Below are positions 9,448-17,845 of a stretch of 64,000 nucleotides of DNA, in pieces. The notes under the pieces are model-generated. The model ran no database searches, was not told the origin of the DNA, and saw nothing but the letters and a program-made list of their open reading frames with translations. Numbering within the stretch: position 1 is the stretch's first letter; every line of letters begins with the position of its first letter. Both the position numbers and the translations under genes were made by a program. This DNA is from Lunatimonas salinarum (lineage in GTDB: Bacteria; Bacteroidota; Bacteroidia; Cytophagales; Cyclobacteriaceae), in NCBI RefSeq assembly GCF_017811155.1, contig NZ_JACVCV010000008.1, positions 186,001 to 250,000 on the forward strand. Direction: 5' to 3'.

Positions 9448-10275
9448 ATGGATTACTTAAAATACACCATCTCATGTACCGCCGCCTTTGGGGAAATCCT
9501 AATGGCCGAGTTGGCAGAAATCGGTTTTGAATCTTTCATTGAAAGCGATGCAGGCATAGAAGCCTATGTCAATGAGTCGCTTTTTGATGCCGCCGCATTT
9601 GAGGAGGTACTGACAAAGTACCAGAAACAGGAACCGCTTACGTACACTACCGAGAAAATGCCAAGAGTAAACTGGAACGAGGAATGGGAAAAAAACTACG
9701 ACCCCATACTGGTAGATGAAATTATTTACGTCAGGGCATCCTTTCATCCCAAACGGGAAGATGTTGAGCACGAAATCATAATCAATCCAAAAATGTCCTT
9801 TGGTACGGGACACCATGCGACTACCTACCTGATGCTAAAGCTTCTCTTGGAAACTCCTGTAGGGGGCAAACGGGTATTGGATGCGGGATCTGGCACGGGT
9901 ATTTTAGCGATCATGGCCCACCGCTTAGGCGCCTCCCAAGTGGAGGCATTTGACATCGACGATTGGTGTATGGAAAATGGAAACGAAAATTTTCAGATAA
10001 ATAAGATCGAAAACGTTCAAATGGGATTGGGAACAATCCGACAAGTAGCCCCAAGGGGCCTGTTTGACGTCATCTTGGCCAATATTAACAAAAACGTCCT
10101 GATGGACGAGATGGAAGAATACGCACGATTGCTGCGTCCAGGCGGGAAATTGTTGCTCAGTGGCTTCTATGAAGCCGATATCACCGATCTGGTAATGCTC
10201 GCGGAACAATTCAATCTAAAACTTCAAAAGCAGCATACCCGAAACGATTGGGCTGCACTGGTATTATCCTACTAA
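9448..10275 (+). CDS. prmA: Ribosomal protein L11 methyltransferase
   Basis: A 275-residue PrmA, which trimethylates ribosomal protein L11 using S-adenosylmethionine. The N-terminal L11-recognition region is followed by the SAM-binding motif VLDAGSGTGIL at residues 143-153, the acidic strand end FDIDDW, and the family motif DVILANINKNVL. The segment FGTGHHATTYLML just before the SAM motif is also typical. Because a strong terminator stands just upstream, it probably has its own start site. TAATTTCC at 9434-9441, six bases before the ATG, is a degenerate -7 box. Confidence 0.94.
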   Translation: MDYLKYTISCTAAFGEILMAELAEIGFESFIESDAGIEAYVNESLFDAAAFEEVLTKYQKQEPLTYTTEKMPRVNWNEEWEKNYDPILVDEIIYVRASFHPKREDVEHEIIINPKMSFGTGHHATTYLMLKLLLETPVGGKRVLDAGSGTGILAIMAHRLGASQVEAFDIDDWCMENGNENFQINKIENVQMGLGTIRQVAPRGLFDVILANINKNVLMDEMEEYARLLRPGGKLLLSGFYEADITDLVMLAEQFNLKLQKQHTRNDWAALVLSY

Positions 10276-10292
10276 TCTCTAACTACAGATTT

Positions 10293-10339
10293 AAATAAAA
10301 CGGAAAACACAAGAGTCCAGACTTACCGGACTCTTGTGT
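10293..10339 (-). terminator. Terminator of the DUF4270 gene, stop codon in the loop
   Basis: Perfect 12-base arms ACACAAGAGTCC (10307-10318) and GGACTCTTGTGT (10328-10339) enclose a 9-base loop. On the minus strand the hairpin is followed by TTTTCCGTTTTATTT, so it terminates the leftward gene. The TAA stop of that gene (10323-10325) lies in the loop. Confidence 0.8.
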
Positions 10340-11672
10340 AATAGACCTTTAACATGATTCGGTCTTTGTTGACCTTGTACTGACGCAGGGAACGCTTTGA
10401 CTCGTCCGAATTAATCGGATTGTTTTGGGTGCTTGGAAAATTTGGATACAGCAACAAATCCGTCCGGATAAGCCCGTCTCTATACAGTGCATTCACATAG
10501 GAAGTTACCTGATTTCTGAATAATCTGGTTTCTTCATCTAAATTTAACGAGTTTTCACTTCCTGCTGAAGGAACCACGTTTCCTTGTTGATCGCGACTTA
10601 CTTGGCTGGCCCCCTCAGCCTGAACAGCTATCACGGCACCGTCAAACCTCCTGTAAAGCCGGTTATCTTCCCCCAAGTAAAACATCACCATATTTCTGCT
10701 AGGCCACTTATACTCAGGATACTCCTCTATGGGACCTACCTCAAGCAGAATTTGGTTGAATGTGGTGCTTTCCAACGTATCAAGGAAATTGTCGAGCGCT
10801 TGTGTATTCAATTTCACGAATAATCCCAGCGTGGATTTACCTCCTACCCTATCTCCCGGGACATCATAGGCTACACCCCGCTCGGTTATCACCTCCGTGG
10901 GCGTACCAGTCCGGTCACTACTGACACCCACAAAATGCCTAGACTGTAACGTCGAAATGGGAAAGGTACGCGATACCGTATCTTCATCGTAATGGTAATA
11001 CAACATCATCCCGGTCCCATTACCCACCGCAACGGATATGCTGGTATTTTCTTCTGGATTTCCTGTAATCGCTATACCGGGAAAATATTCCCGAAAATTA
11101 AATATATTGGAAAAAGCCGGGTCGTTACTGGTCAATTTCTCAAAAAGCTCTCCAGCGACTTGCGGATTTAACGGCATACGAAGTGTATTTAGGGTATCCG
11201 GACGTAACAAAAACGATCCACCTGCAATCGTTTCGTCCGAAAACCTTAAACTATTGAAATTATAATACGAAGTATCCAGAATAGGCTCTTCAAGTCGATG
11301 TACCTGAAAGCCCTTAGGTTGATCGAAGTCCTCTCCAAAAACAGACTGAACGTTGATCATAAACACCGCTGAGTCGAAAATAGCTTCCTCGTTGGGCTTC
11401 GCTGCGTTGGGATTATAGGACAATCGGCTGTATCCGACGGCTTCGGTTCTGCCAAAGAATTCATCCACATCCCCACCGATAACGAGTCTGCCCTGACTGG
11501 TTGTGTTGAATGAATCGTATAGCACCATAGAAGCAGAAAGGGGTATTTCCGCATAGAAAACCCCTATCTGATTGGTACCTGGATCCAACACCAACCCTAT
11601 CTCTGATGGATCGGTACAGGAACCTGCTAGATGCAATAGGATAAATAGACTGCCGGCCAGCTTAGCCGGCAA
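10323..11672 (-). CDS. DUF4270 family lipoprotein
   Basis: A Bacteroidota-specific DUF4270 protein of unknown function. The signature region near the N-terminus reads SCTDPSEIGLVLDPGTN, followed by YDSFNTT and GGDVDEFFGRTEAVGYSRL. A lipobox LAGSC marks it as a lipoprotein, probably in the outer membrane. Start: the frame is open to an ATG at 11756, but that gives an unusually long charged leader and a 95-base overlap with the upstream gene. A TTG at 11672 gives a compact lipoprotein signal (MPAKLAGSLFILLHLAGSC) and an 11-base overlap, and I prefer it, with low certainty. It lies downstream of the GT5-like gene in what looks like a two-gene operon ending in a hairpin. Confidence 0.82.
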   Translation of the reverse strand: MPAKLAGSLFILLHLAGSCTDPSEIGLVLDPGTNQIGVFYAEIPLSASMVLYDSFNTTSQGRLVIGGDVDEFFGRTEAVGYSRLSYNPNAAKPNEEAIFDSAVFMINVQSVFGEDFDQPKGFQVHRLEEPILDTSYYNFNSLRFSDETIAGGSFLLRPDTLNTLRMPLNPQVAGELFEKLTSNDPAFSNIFNFREYFPGIAITGNPEENTSISVAVGNGTGMMLYYHYDEDTVSRTFPISTLQSRHFVGVSSDRTGTPTEVITERGVAYDVPGDRVGGKSTLGLFVKLNTQALDNFLDTLESTTFNQILLEVGPIEEYPEYKWPSRNMVMFYLGEDNRLYRRFDGAVIAVQAEGASQVSRDQQGNVVPSAGSENSLNLDEETRLFRNQVTSYVNALYRDGLIRTDLLLYPNFPSTQNNPINSDESKRSLRQYKVNKDRIMLKVYYTRVR

Positions 11673-12477
11673 GTTCTGTGTAAATATTGTAATAGCTTTC
11701 AAAAAGCTGTTCTTCTTCCTCACTATTGATTTCAAACTTCTTATCATTATTGGCATTTTCTTCGATTAAGTGAGTAAAGGTGCCTGACGCATCCTCGCCT
11801 CGTATGACCACATCTGCATAGGCCATTCCCAGCTTCAAGAATCCTTCGTAGTCTTTGGATTTTAGCGGGGCGAGCAACTGATCATCGATATCGACCATTT
11901 TGATCTTTTCAAACAAGTCGTCGCCAAATTTATGACTAAATCCGTTATTATACATGGCGAACACCGATTTTGTCTCTTTGAACAAGGGCTCATTTCGATA
12001 GGTAGTCTTCAGATAAAGCGGAATCAAACTGGTCATCCAGTCATTGCAATGCACCACATCCGGAGCCCATCCCAGTTTCTTGACGGTCTCTATCACGCCC
12101 TTACAAAAGAAAATGGCTCTTTCGTCGTTATCCTCGTAGAACTTATCGTGCTTGTCAAAGAAAACGCTTTTGCGTTGAAAATAGTCTTCGTTGTCGATAA
12201 AATAAACCTGCAATTTGGCATTGGGTATAGAGGCTACCTTGATAATCAGCGGCTTTTCTTCTTCACCAACGGAAATATTGATACCTGAAAGTCGCACGAC
12301 TTCGTGCAAACGGTTCTTTCGCTCATTGATCAGACCAAATCTTGGAACAAGAATACGGATTTCCATACCTTTTTCCTGCATCGCCTGTGGTAATGCCCTA
12401 ACGAAGTTGGCTACTTCCGAGGTTTGAAGAAAAGGGTTGATTTCACTGGCTACGTAGAGGATACGAAGTTTAGACAT
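11662..12477 (-). CDS. Glycogen/starch synthase-like protein, N-terminal GT5 domain only
   Basis: A 271-residue protein that aligns by eye with the first domain of GT5 glycogen synthases: LRILYVASEINPF at the N-terminus, RILVPRFGLINERK, YFIDNEDYF, and DVVHCNDWMTSLIPLYLK. Two essential parts of an active enzyme are missing. The Lys-Thr-Gly-Gly substrate-binding loop is replaced by QTSEVANFV, and the whole C-terminal GT-B domain is absent. The last ~30 residues are acidic. The protein is therefore probably not a glycogen synthase. The gene pairs with DUF4270 downstream and diverges from panC. It is complete and undamaged, so I do not treat it as a pseudogene. Confidence 0.8.
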   Translation of the reverse strand: MSKLRILYVASEINPFLQTSEVANFVRALPQAMQEKGMEIRILVPRFGLINERKNRLHEVVRLSGINISVGEEEKPLIIKVASIPNAKLQVYFIDNEDYFQRKSVFFDKHDKFYEDNDERAIFFCKGVIETVKKLGWAPDVVHCNDWMTSLIPLYLKTTYRNEPLFKETKSVFAMYNNGFSHKFGDDLFEKIKMVDIDDQLLAPLKSKDYEGFLKLGMAYADVVIRGEDASGTFTHLIEENANNDKKFEINSEEEEQLFESYYNIYTELAG

Positions 12478-12513
12478 ATCTTGTGTGTTTTGTTTAGGGA
12501 TATAACGGGACTA

Positions 12514-12521
12514 CAAATTTA
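12514..12521 (-). promoter_or_regulatory. Putative -7 box (TAAATTTG) for the GT5-like/DUF4270 pair
   Basis: An exact TAnnTTTG match on the minus strand, 36 bases before the ATG at 12477, within the 127-base divergent region shared with panC. Confidence 0.45.
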
Positions 12522-12564
12522 CAAAAAAAATTACTGAAATCCATGGTTTTTATTTTTAATCGCA

Positions 12565-12572
12565 TACTTTTG
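12565..12572 (+). promoter_or_regulatory. Putative -7 box (TACTTTTG) for panC
   Basis: An exact TAnnTTTG match 32 bases before the TTG start of panC. With the box at 12514 on the other strand it makes a divergent promoter pair. Confidence 0.45.
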
Positions 12573-12604
12573 CAGCTATTTTCCTAAACTGAACCCACCA
12601 AACG

Positions 12605-13450
12605 TTGGAAGTTGTAAAGCAGATTTCGGAGCTGAAAAAGGTGCTAAAACCCCTCCGAGGGCATTCTAAGTCAGTTTCACTGGTTCCCACAATGGGGGCA
12701 CTCCACCAAGGTCACATTCATCTGGTAAAGCAGGCACGACACGAAAGCGACCTCGTCGTAGTCAGCATATTTGTCAATCCCATTCAGTTCAATAATCCCT
12801 CCGATCTCGCACAATATCCCCGGACGCTTTCGGCCGACCTGAAACTTTTGGAAGATGCTGGAGTCGATTTGGTTTTTGTGCCCGAAAACAGCGAAATGTA
12901 CCCTTCCGAAGTTCAGGTAGCGTTTCGGTTTGGAGCTTTGGAGGAGGTCTTAGAAGGTGCCTTCCGCCCGGGACACTTTAATGGAGTCGCCATCGTGGTT
13001 TCCAAATTATTTCACATCATACAGCCTGACCTAGCCTATTTTGGACAAAAAGACCTACAGCAGGTAAGTGTGATCCGTAGATTGGTGAAAGATCTCCAAT
13101 TTGATTTACAGGTTCGGGTAGTGCCTACCGTCAGAGAAACAGATGGCCTGGCACTATCGTCTAGAAATTTACGCTTATCGCCGGAACAGCGTTTACAAGC
13201 ACTGTCACTGTACAAGTGCCTGGAATCTGCGAAATCTGAACTTTTGAAGGGCAATGCGTGGTTTGATACCAAAAAGCAGCTGGAAGGTGGGTTTGACCAT
13301 TCGAAGGAGCTCCGGCTAGAGTACTTGGAACTCGTAGACTTGGATGATTTTCGGCCCGCGGAAAAACGTAAACCGGAACTCAAGCAAGGCATATGTATCG
13401 CTGCTTACGTAGGAGAGGTCCGACTTATCGATAATATCATACTGGACTAA
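12605..13450 (+). CDS. panC: Pantothenate synthetase
   Basis: A 281-residue enzyme that condenses pantoate with beta-alanine using ATP, the last step of pantothenate synthesis. Visible motifs are [10 protein letters not shown] (residues 28-37) with the HIGH-like [21 protein letters not shown], and the C-terminal DGLALSSRN. The start is a TTG at 12605, giving [15 protein letters not shown], which matches the usual family N-terminus; no ATG fits. panD, which supplies beta-alanine, follows after 4 bases. Confidence 0.95.
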   Translation: MEVVKQISELKKVLKPLRGHSKSVSLVPTMGALHQGHIHLVKQARHESDLVVVSIFVNPIQFNNPSDLAQYPRTLSADLKLLEDAGVDLVFVPENSEMYPSEVQVAFRFGALEEVLEGAFRPGHFNGVAIVVSKLFHIIQPDLAYFGQKDLQQVSVIRRLVKDLQFDLQVRVVPTVRETDGLALSSRNLRLSPEQRLQALSLYKCLESAKSELLKGNAWFDTKKQLEGGFDHSKELRLEYLELVDLDDFRPAEKRKPELKQGICIAAYVGEVRLIDNIILD

Positions 13451-13454
13451 AAAA

Positions 13455-13799
13455 ATGCACATACAACTCTTAAAATCAAAAATCCACCGGGTTAAAATCA
13501 CGCAGGCTGAACTCCATTACGTGGGGAGTATTACCATAGATGAAGACCTGATGGATGCAGCCCATATTATTGAACATGAAAAAGTCCAAGTGGTGAACAT
13601 CAACAATGGGGAACGCCTGGAAACCTACGTGATCAAAGGCAAACGCGGAAGTGGGGAAGTTTGCCTGAACGGCCCTGCAGCGAGAAAAGCCCAAGTGGGG
13701 GACATCGTCATCATTATCACTTACTGTTCGATGGACGTCGCCGAAGCAAAGACTTACCAACCGGTGGTGATCTTTCCAGATGAGTACAACCGATTATAA
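13455..13799 (+). CDS. panD: Aspartate 1-decarboxylase
   Basis: A 114-residue pyruvoyl-dependent enzyme converting aspartate to beta-alanine, the co-substrate of PanC. The self-cleavage site Gly24-Ser25 is present in HYVGSITID; Ser25 becomes the pyruvoyl group. The motif [13 protein letters not shown] is also characteristic. It sits between panC and the flippase-like gene with gaps of 4 bases on both sides, so all are probably one transcript. Confidence 0.96.
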   Translation: MHIQLLKSKIHRVKITQAELHYVGSITIDEDLMDAAHIIEHEKVQVVNINNGERLETYVIKGKRGSGEVCLNGPAARKAQVGDIVIIITYCSMDVAEAKTYQPVVIFPDEYNRL

Positions 13800-13803
13800 T
13801 TAG

Positions 13804-14823
13804 GTGCGATTAACAGCAAAGCAACTTATTCAACTTTTTTTATCCTTAGCGGCAGCGTTGGGTATCTTTGCATTTGTATACCGCGACTTAGACGCTGCAC
13901 AACTGAGAAGCTCCCTGGAGGAAACTTCCTTTTTTTGGGTTGCTGTCTCCATTTTTCTTTCCCTAATTGGCTACTGGCTGAGGGCATGGCGGTGGAAGTT
14001 GCTGATCGATGCCACAGAAGATGGTAGCCTGAAAACCTCCACGTCCTTTTGGGCCTTGATGTTCGGTTATTTGGTAAATCTGATCCTGCCACGGGCAGGA
14101 GAATTGGCTCGCTGCGCAGCACTGAAAAAAACAAACCAACTTAAGATGGGATCCTTGCTGGGCACGGTGGTACTCGAACGCACGGTAGACGTTGGATTTA
14201 TGCTGGCACTGGTGCTTTTGGCGTTCATTTTTGAGGCAGGTATCTTTCTCGAAATATCCCAACAGCTCTTCTCCAGCGAACAACTCGTTAATATATCCGG
14301 AATGCAGCTGGTTTTACTGCTCGGTGTAGTGGCTATTATGGGAGTTTTACTATGGAAGATGTATCAACGCTTGCAGGGAAGTGCTATTTTGTCAAAGTTG
14401 CAGGGCTTCTTCCGTCAATTTGTCAGAGGCGTTAAAAGCATCTCCAACTTACGCAATCCCAAAGGATTTTGGGTATCATCGATAGGTATTTGGATAATTT
14501 ACTATGCCATGATGTATTTTATCTCTTGGTCGATGTACAGTACTTCTTCATTATCAGCTTCTTCCGTATTGATGGTCTTGGTGATGGGGAGTATAGGCAT
14601 GGTGGCACCGGTACAAGGCGGTATAGGCACCTTTCATGCATTGGTTGCCTTTATTCTGTTCTTCTATGGAGTTCCGGAGTCGCAAGGCAAGATATTTGCG
14701 TTAATCGTCCACGGGTCTCAGGTTGCGACCGTTCTGATTGTAGGGCTGCTTAGTTTGGCCATGTTAGGAAAATTAACCTGGAAAATCAAACCCCAAATGG
14801 GGTCATTACGTAAGGATGTGTAG
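13804..14823 (+). CDS. Lysylphosphatidylglycerol synthase TM-region/UPF0104 family membrane protein
   Basis: A 339-residue integral membrane protein with about eight hydrophobic segments. It matches the YbhN/AglD2 (UPF0104) family: YWLRAWRWKLL after the second segment, FGYLVNLILPRAGELARC, and PVQGGIGTFHALV near the C-terminus. Relatives include the flippase half of MprF, so lipid or lipid-linked-substrate movement is likely, though the substrate is unknown. It starts with GTG at 13804, 4 bases after panD. The Zn-peptidase gene follows after 18 bases. Confidence 0.85.
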   Translation: MRLTAKQLIQLFLSLAAALGIFAFVYRDLDAAQLRSSLEETSFFWVAVSIFLSLIGYWLRAWRWKLLIDATEDGSLKTSTSFWALMFGYLVNLILPRAGELARCAALKKTNQLKMGSLLGTVVLERTVDVGFMLALVLLAFIFEAGIFLEISQQLFSSEQLVNISGMQLVLLLGVVAIMGVLLWKMYQRLQGSAILSKLQGFFRQFVRGVKSISNLRNPKGFWVSSIGIWIIYYAMMYFISWSMYSTSSLSASSVLMVLVMGSIGMVAPVQGGIGTFHALVAFILFFYGVPESQGKIFALIVHGSQVATVLIVGLLSLAMLGKLTWKIKPQMGSLRKDV

Positions 14824-14841
14824 TTTAAATTTAAAAGAAAG

Positions 14842-15534
14842 ATGATTCTAATAGTAATTGTAGTTGTGTTTGGCATCTTGGGTTATGCCGTCAGCAGCAA
14901 GTTAAAAAATAAATTTAGGGAGTATTCGCAGATTGCGTTACGGGCAAATCTTTCCGGAAAGGAAATAGCCGAACTGATGCTCGCTGATCACAATATTCAC
15001 AATGTGGCGGTAAACTGTGTAGAAGGACAACTTACCGACCATTACAACCCGATGGACAGGTCTGTAAACCTTAGCCCCGATGTGTACTATGGACGAAACG
15101 CCGCAGCTACCGCGGTTGCTGCCCACGAATGCGGCCACGCCGTACAGCATGCGACAAGCTACAGCTGGCTGCAGTTACGTTCCACCTTGGTACCCATTCA
15201 GAATGTAAGTGGAAAAATCTTAAACATTGTGCTAATCGGTGCTTTGTTTGGAGGCATTGCATTGTTCGGTCTTCCCTATGAGGTAGTCGGGGCTATAGTA
15301 GTCGGATCCTATGGAGTGCTTACGCTCTTCTCATTGGTCACACTGCCCGTGGAGTTTGATGCCAGTAGAAGGGCCCTGGCTTGGGTGCAAACGAGAAACA
15401 TTGTAACCCCGCAAGAATACGGAATGTCGAAAGACGCACTCAAATGGGCTGCGATGACCTATGTGGTAGCGGCTATGGCTTCCTTAGCCACCTTGGCGTA
15501 TTATGCCTTTATATTCTTTGGTAATAGAGAATAG
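14842..15534 (+). CDS. Membrane zinc metallopeptidase, YugP type
   Basis: A 230-residue membrane protein of the Zn_peptidase_2 (YugP) family. The zinc-binding HECGH motif is at residues 95-99, in AVAAHECGHAVQHA. A likely third ligand region, LPVEFDASRRAL, lies near residue 173. One N-terminal and about three C-terminal membrane segments flank the catalytic part. The physiological substrate is unknown. It is the last gene of the panC operon, ended by a strong terminator at 15568. Confidence 0.87.
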   Translation: MILIVIVVVFGILGYAVSSKLKNKFREYSQIALRANLSGKEIAELMLADHNIHNVAVNCVEGQLTDHYNPMDRSVNLSPDVYYGRNAAATAVAAHECGHAVQHATSYSWLQLRSTLVPIQNVSGKILNIVLIGALFGGIALFGLPYEVVGAIVVGSYGVLTLFSLVTLPVEFDASRRALAWVQTRNIVTPQEYGMSKDALKWAAMTYVVAAMASLATLAYYAFIFFGNRE

Positions 15535-15567
15535 TAGAAACCAATAATTAAACCAACTATCTGTATA

Positions 15568-15601
15568 TAAAGGGACAAGAAATTGTCCCTTTATTTTTTT
15601 T
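15568..15601 (+). terminator. Rho-independent terminator of the panC operon
   Basis: Arms AAAGGGACAA (15569-15578) and TTGTCCCTTT (15583-15592) with a GAAA loop, then a single A and a long T run. Confidence 0.88.
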
Positions 15602-15632
15602 TGTTTAGATTCCGTGAAAAATAACCACTTTT

Positions 15633-16772
15633 ATGACATTCGACTTCACAGAGGAACAGTTAACTGTAAGAGAGGCGGCCAGAGAATTTGCACGGAACCA
15701 TTTACTGCACGATGCAATAGCAAGGGATACTGAGAGTCGATTTCCCGAAAAGCAAGTAAAACAGATGGGTGAGCTTGGATTCATGGGAATGATGACTTCT
15801 CCTGAGTACCTAGGCGGCGGTATGGATACCCTTTCTTACGTGATTGCAATGGAGGAAATTTCCAAAATTGATGCTTCGGCAGGGGTTATCATGTCCGTAA
15901 ACAATTCGCTGGTGTGCTGGGGATTGGAAAAGTACGGAAATGCAGATCAGAAAGAAAAATTCCTGAAGCCTTTAGCTTCCGGTGCAACGCTTGGTGCCTT
16001 TTGCCTCTCTGAACCGGAAGCGGGTTCGGATGCTACTTCACAAAAAACCACGGCAGTACGCAACGGAGACCACTATGTGGTCAACGGCACCAAAAATTGG
16101 ATAACCAATGGAGGTACAGCAAATACCTACCTGGTCATTGCGCAGACAGATCCCGAAAAAGGCCACCATGGCATATCCGCTTTCATCCTAGAAAAGGGAA
16201 TGGAAGGCTTTACGGTGGGCAAGAAAGAGGATAAGCTGGGTATACGCTCATCTGACACCCATTCACTGATGTTTTCCGAAGTAAGCGTGCCGGTAGAAAA
16301 CCGCATCGGGGAAGAAGGTTTTGGGTTTAAGTTTGCCATGGAAACGCTGAATGGAGGACGAATCGGGATAGCCGCCCAAGCATTGGGCATTGCATGCGGG
16401 GCCTACGAACTTGCGCTAGCGTATTCCAAAGAACGCCGGGCCTTCGGGAAACCTATCTGTGAACACCAGGCCATACAGTTCAAATTGGCTGATATGGCTA
16501 CCAAAATTGAAGCAGCTAGGCTTTTGGTATACAAAGCCGCCTGTCAAAAAGATCAGGGAGGCGACTATGCCCATGCCAGCGCAATGGCAAAATTATACGC
16601 CTCTGAAATTGCAATGGAAGTCACGATAGAAGCGGTACAAATCCATGGAGGATATGGATACGTCAAAGAATATCATGTCGAGAGGCTGCTGAGAGATGCG
16701 AAAATCACACAGATTTACGAAGGTACTTCTGAAATTCAAAAAATAGTGATATCTCGAAACCTATTAAGATAA
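15633..16772 (+). CDS. Acyl-CoA dehydrogenase (short-chain/butyryl type)
   Basis: A complete 379-residue FAD-dependent acyl-CoA dehydrogenase of fatty-acid beta-oxidation. Signatures: GAFCLSEPEAGSDA and WITNGGTANTYLV (FAD and substrate binding), RAFGKPICEHQAIQFKLADM, and the C-terminal QIYEGTSEIQ, in which Glu363 is the catalytic base position of the short-chain group. The first residues, MTFDFTEEQLTVREAAREFA, are typical. It stands alone between a terminator and a regulator gene; electron-transfer partners are not in the window. Chain-length preference cannot be fixed by eye. Confidence 0.93.
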   Translation: MTFDFTEEQLTVREAAREFARNHLLHDAIARDTESRFPEKQVKQMGELGFMGMMTSPEYLGGGMDTLSYVIAMEEISKIDASAGVIMSVNNSLVCWGLEKYGNADQKEKFLKPLASGATLGAFCLSEPEAGSDATSQKTTAVRNGDHYVVNGTKNWITNGGTANTYLVIAQTDPEKGHHGISAFILEKGMEGFTVGKKEDKLGIRSSDTHSLMFSEVSVPVENRIGEEGFGFKFAMETLNGGRIGIAAQALGIACGAYELALAYSKERRAFGKPICEHQAIQFKLADMATKIEAARLLVYKAACQKDQGGDYAHASAMAKLYASEIAMEVTIEAVQIHGGYGYVKEYHVERLLRDAKITQIYEGTSEIQKIVISRNLLR

Positions 16773-16912
16773 TTATCTTTTGATAGGCCACGAAAAAATA
16801 AATATAAATTTTTATATCATTGTTTAGTTTATTTTAATTTTTTATTTAATATTGTCATCGTAACACAGAAAAAACCGATACTTTTAACAAACACAACCTA
16901 AAGACACCTGTC

Positions 16913-17845
16913 ATGGAATATTACAATAAGGTAATAGAATCTGTCGGAGTGCGATATTTGAGGGGCAATAACTACAAAATTGAGCGCCCTGTGACTGTCG
17001 TAGACTACCTAGACAACGAAAACACAATCATCCTTCTTCACAGGGGAAACCTGCACTTTGGCGATGATCAAGAGACTGTTAACGAGGGCGAACTGTTGTT
17101 TATCCCTGCCGGAAGATCCACTAAGGTTTCTTTTGGAACAGTGACTAAACGAAATGAAACCTCCAATGAGAGTTTCATTGAGAGTAAAAAAAAATACCTG
17201 CAAACCATCAGCTTCAAGGAAATCAAAAATCTGGAAGACGACTGTGTGACTACGGTAAACTTTGAAGCGAAGGTATTTGATGTCGTAAATTTTTTCAACT
17301 CGTTGGGTATACCCCCTTTTGTAATCCGATTCAACGATCGAATTGCTTCTATCGCAGAGGACATCGTAAAAGAGTCTGAACAAACCACTCCCGGAAAAGA
17401 ACGGGTTACGAAGCTTTACACGGAATTACTTGTAGTAGAAATTGTACGCCATATCCTGAAAAATAGACTGTTTGTAGAAGAACTATCGACCAACAGTACG
17501 TATTTCAAAGATCCGAGGTTGATCGACATGTTCAACTACATCAAGAAGAACATCGGTGGAGACCTATCAAACAAAGTATTGGCGAAGGTAGCCAACGTAT
17601 CAGAGGATTATGTGGGGCAGTATTTTAAAATGCTCACAGGAATAAACCCACAAGACTACATTGAATATCAGCGTATGGAAGCGGCGGTAGACCTGCTGCG
17701 TACCACCAAAAAGAGTATCCGGGACATTGGCAAAGAAGTTGGATACAAGGACACCGCTTATTTCTGTAGAAGATTTAAAATGATGTATGGTCTTCCAGCA
17801 GGCAAAATGAGGCGAAGAGAATCCCTAATTAACGTTCAGGGATAA
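16913..17845 (+). CDS. AraC family transcriptional regulator
   Basis: A 310-residue regulator. Residues ~1-90 form a cupin-like sensing part (LLHRGNLHFG, GELLFIPAGRSTKV). The C-terminal ~100 residues hold two helix-turn-helix motifs: NKVLAKVANVSEDYVGQYFK and the conserved IRDIGKEVGYKDTAYFCRRFK. It lies behind an AT-rich region (16773-16912) with a near-consensus box TACTTTTA at 16879. The nearest gene on the same strand is acyl-CoA dehydrogenase, which may or may not be its target. Its 3' end overlaps that of the convergent GGGP synthase gene by 21 bases. Confidence 0.9.
   Translation: MEYYNKVIESVGVRYLRGNNYKIERPVTVVDYLDNENTIILLHRGNLHFGDDQETVNEGELLFIPAGRSTKVSFGTVTKRNETSNESFIESKKKYLQTISFKEIKNLEDDCVTTVNFEAKVFDVVNFFNSLGIPPFVIRFNDRIASIAEDIVKESEQTTPGKERVTKLYTELLVVEIVRHILKNRLFVEELSTNSTYFKDPRLIDMFNYIKKNIGGDLSNKVLAKVANVSEDYVGQYFKMLTGINPQDYIEYQRMEAAVDLLRTTKKSIRDIGKEVGYKDTAYFCRRFKMMYGLPAGKMRRRESLINVQG

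Noticed and set aside
11662-12477. Functional glycogen synthase (glgA)
   Set aside because: The substrate-binding Lys-Thr-Gly-Gly loop and the C-terminal GT-B domain are missing, so I only call it GT5-like.
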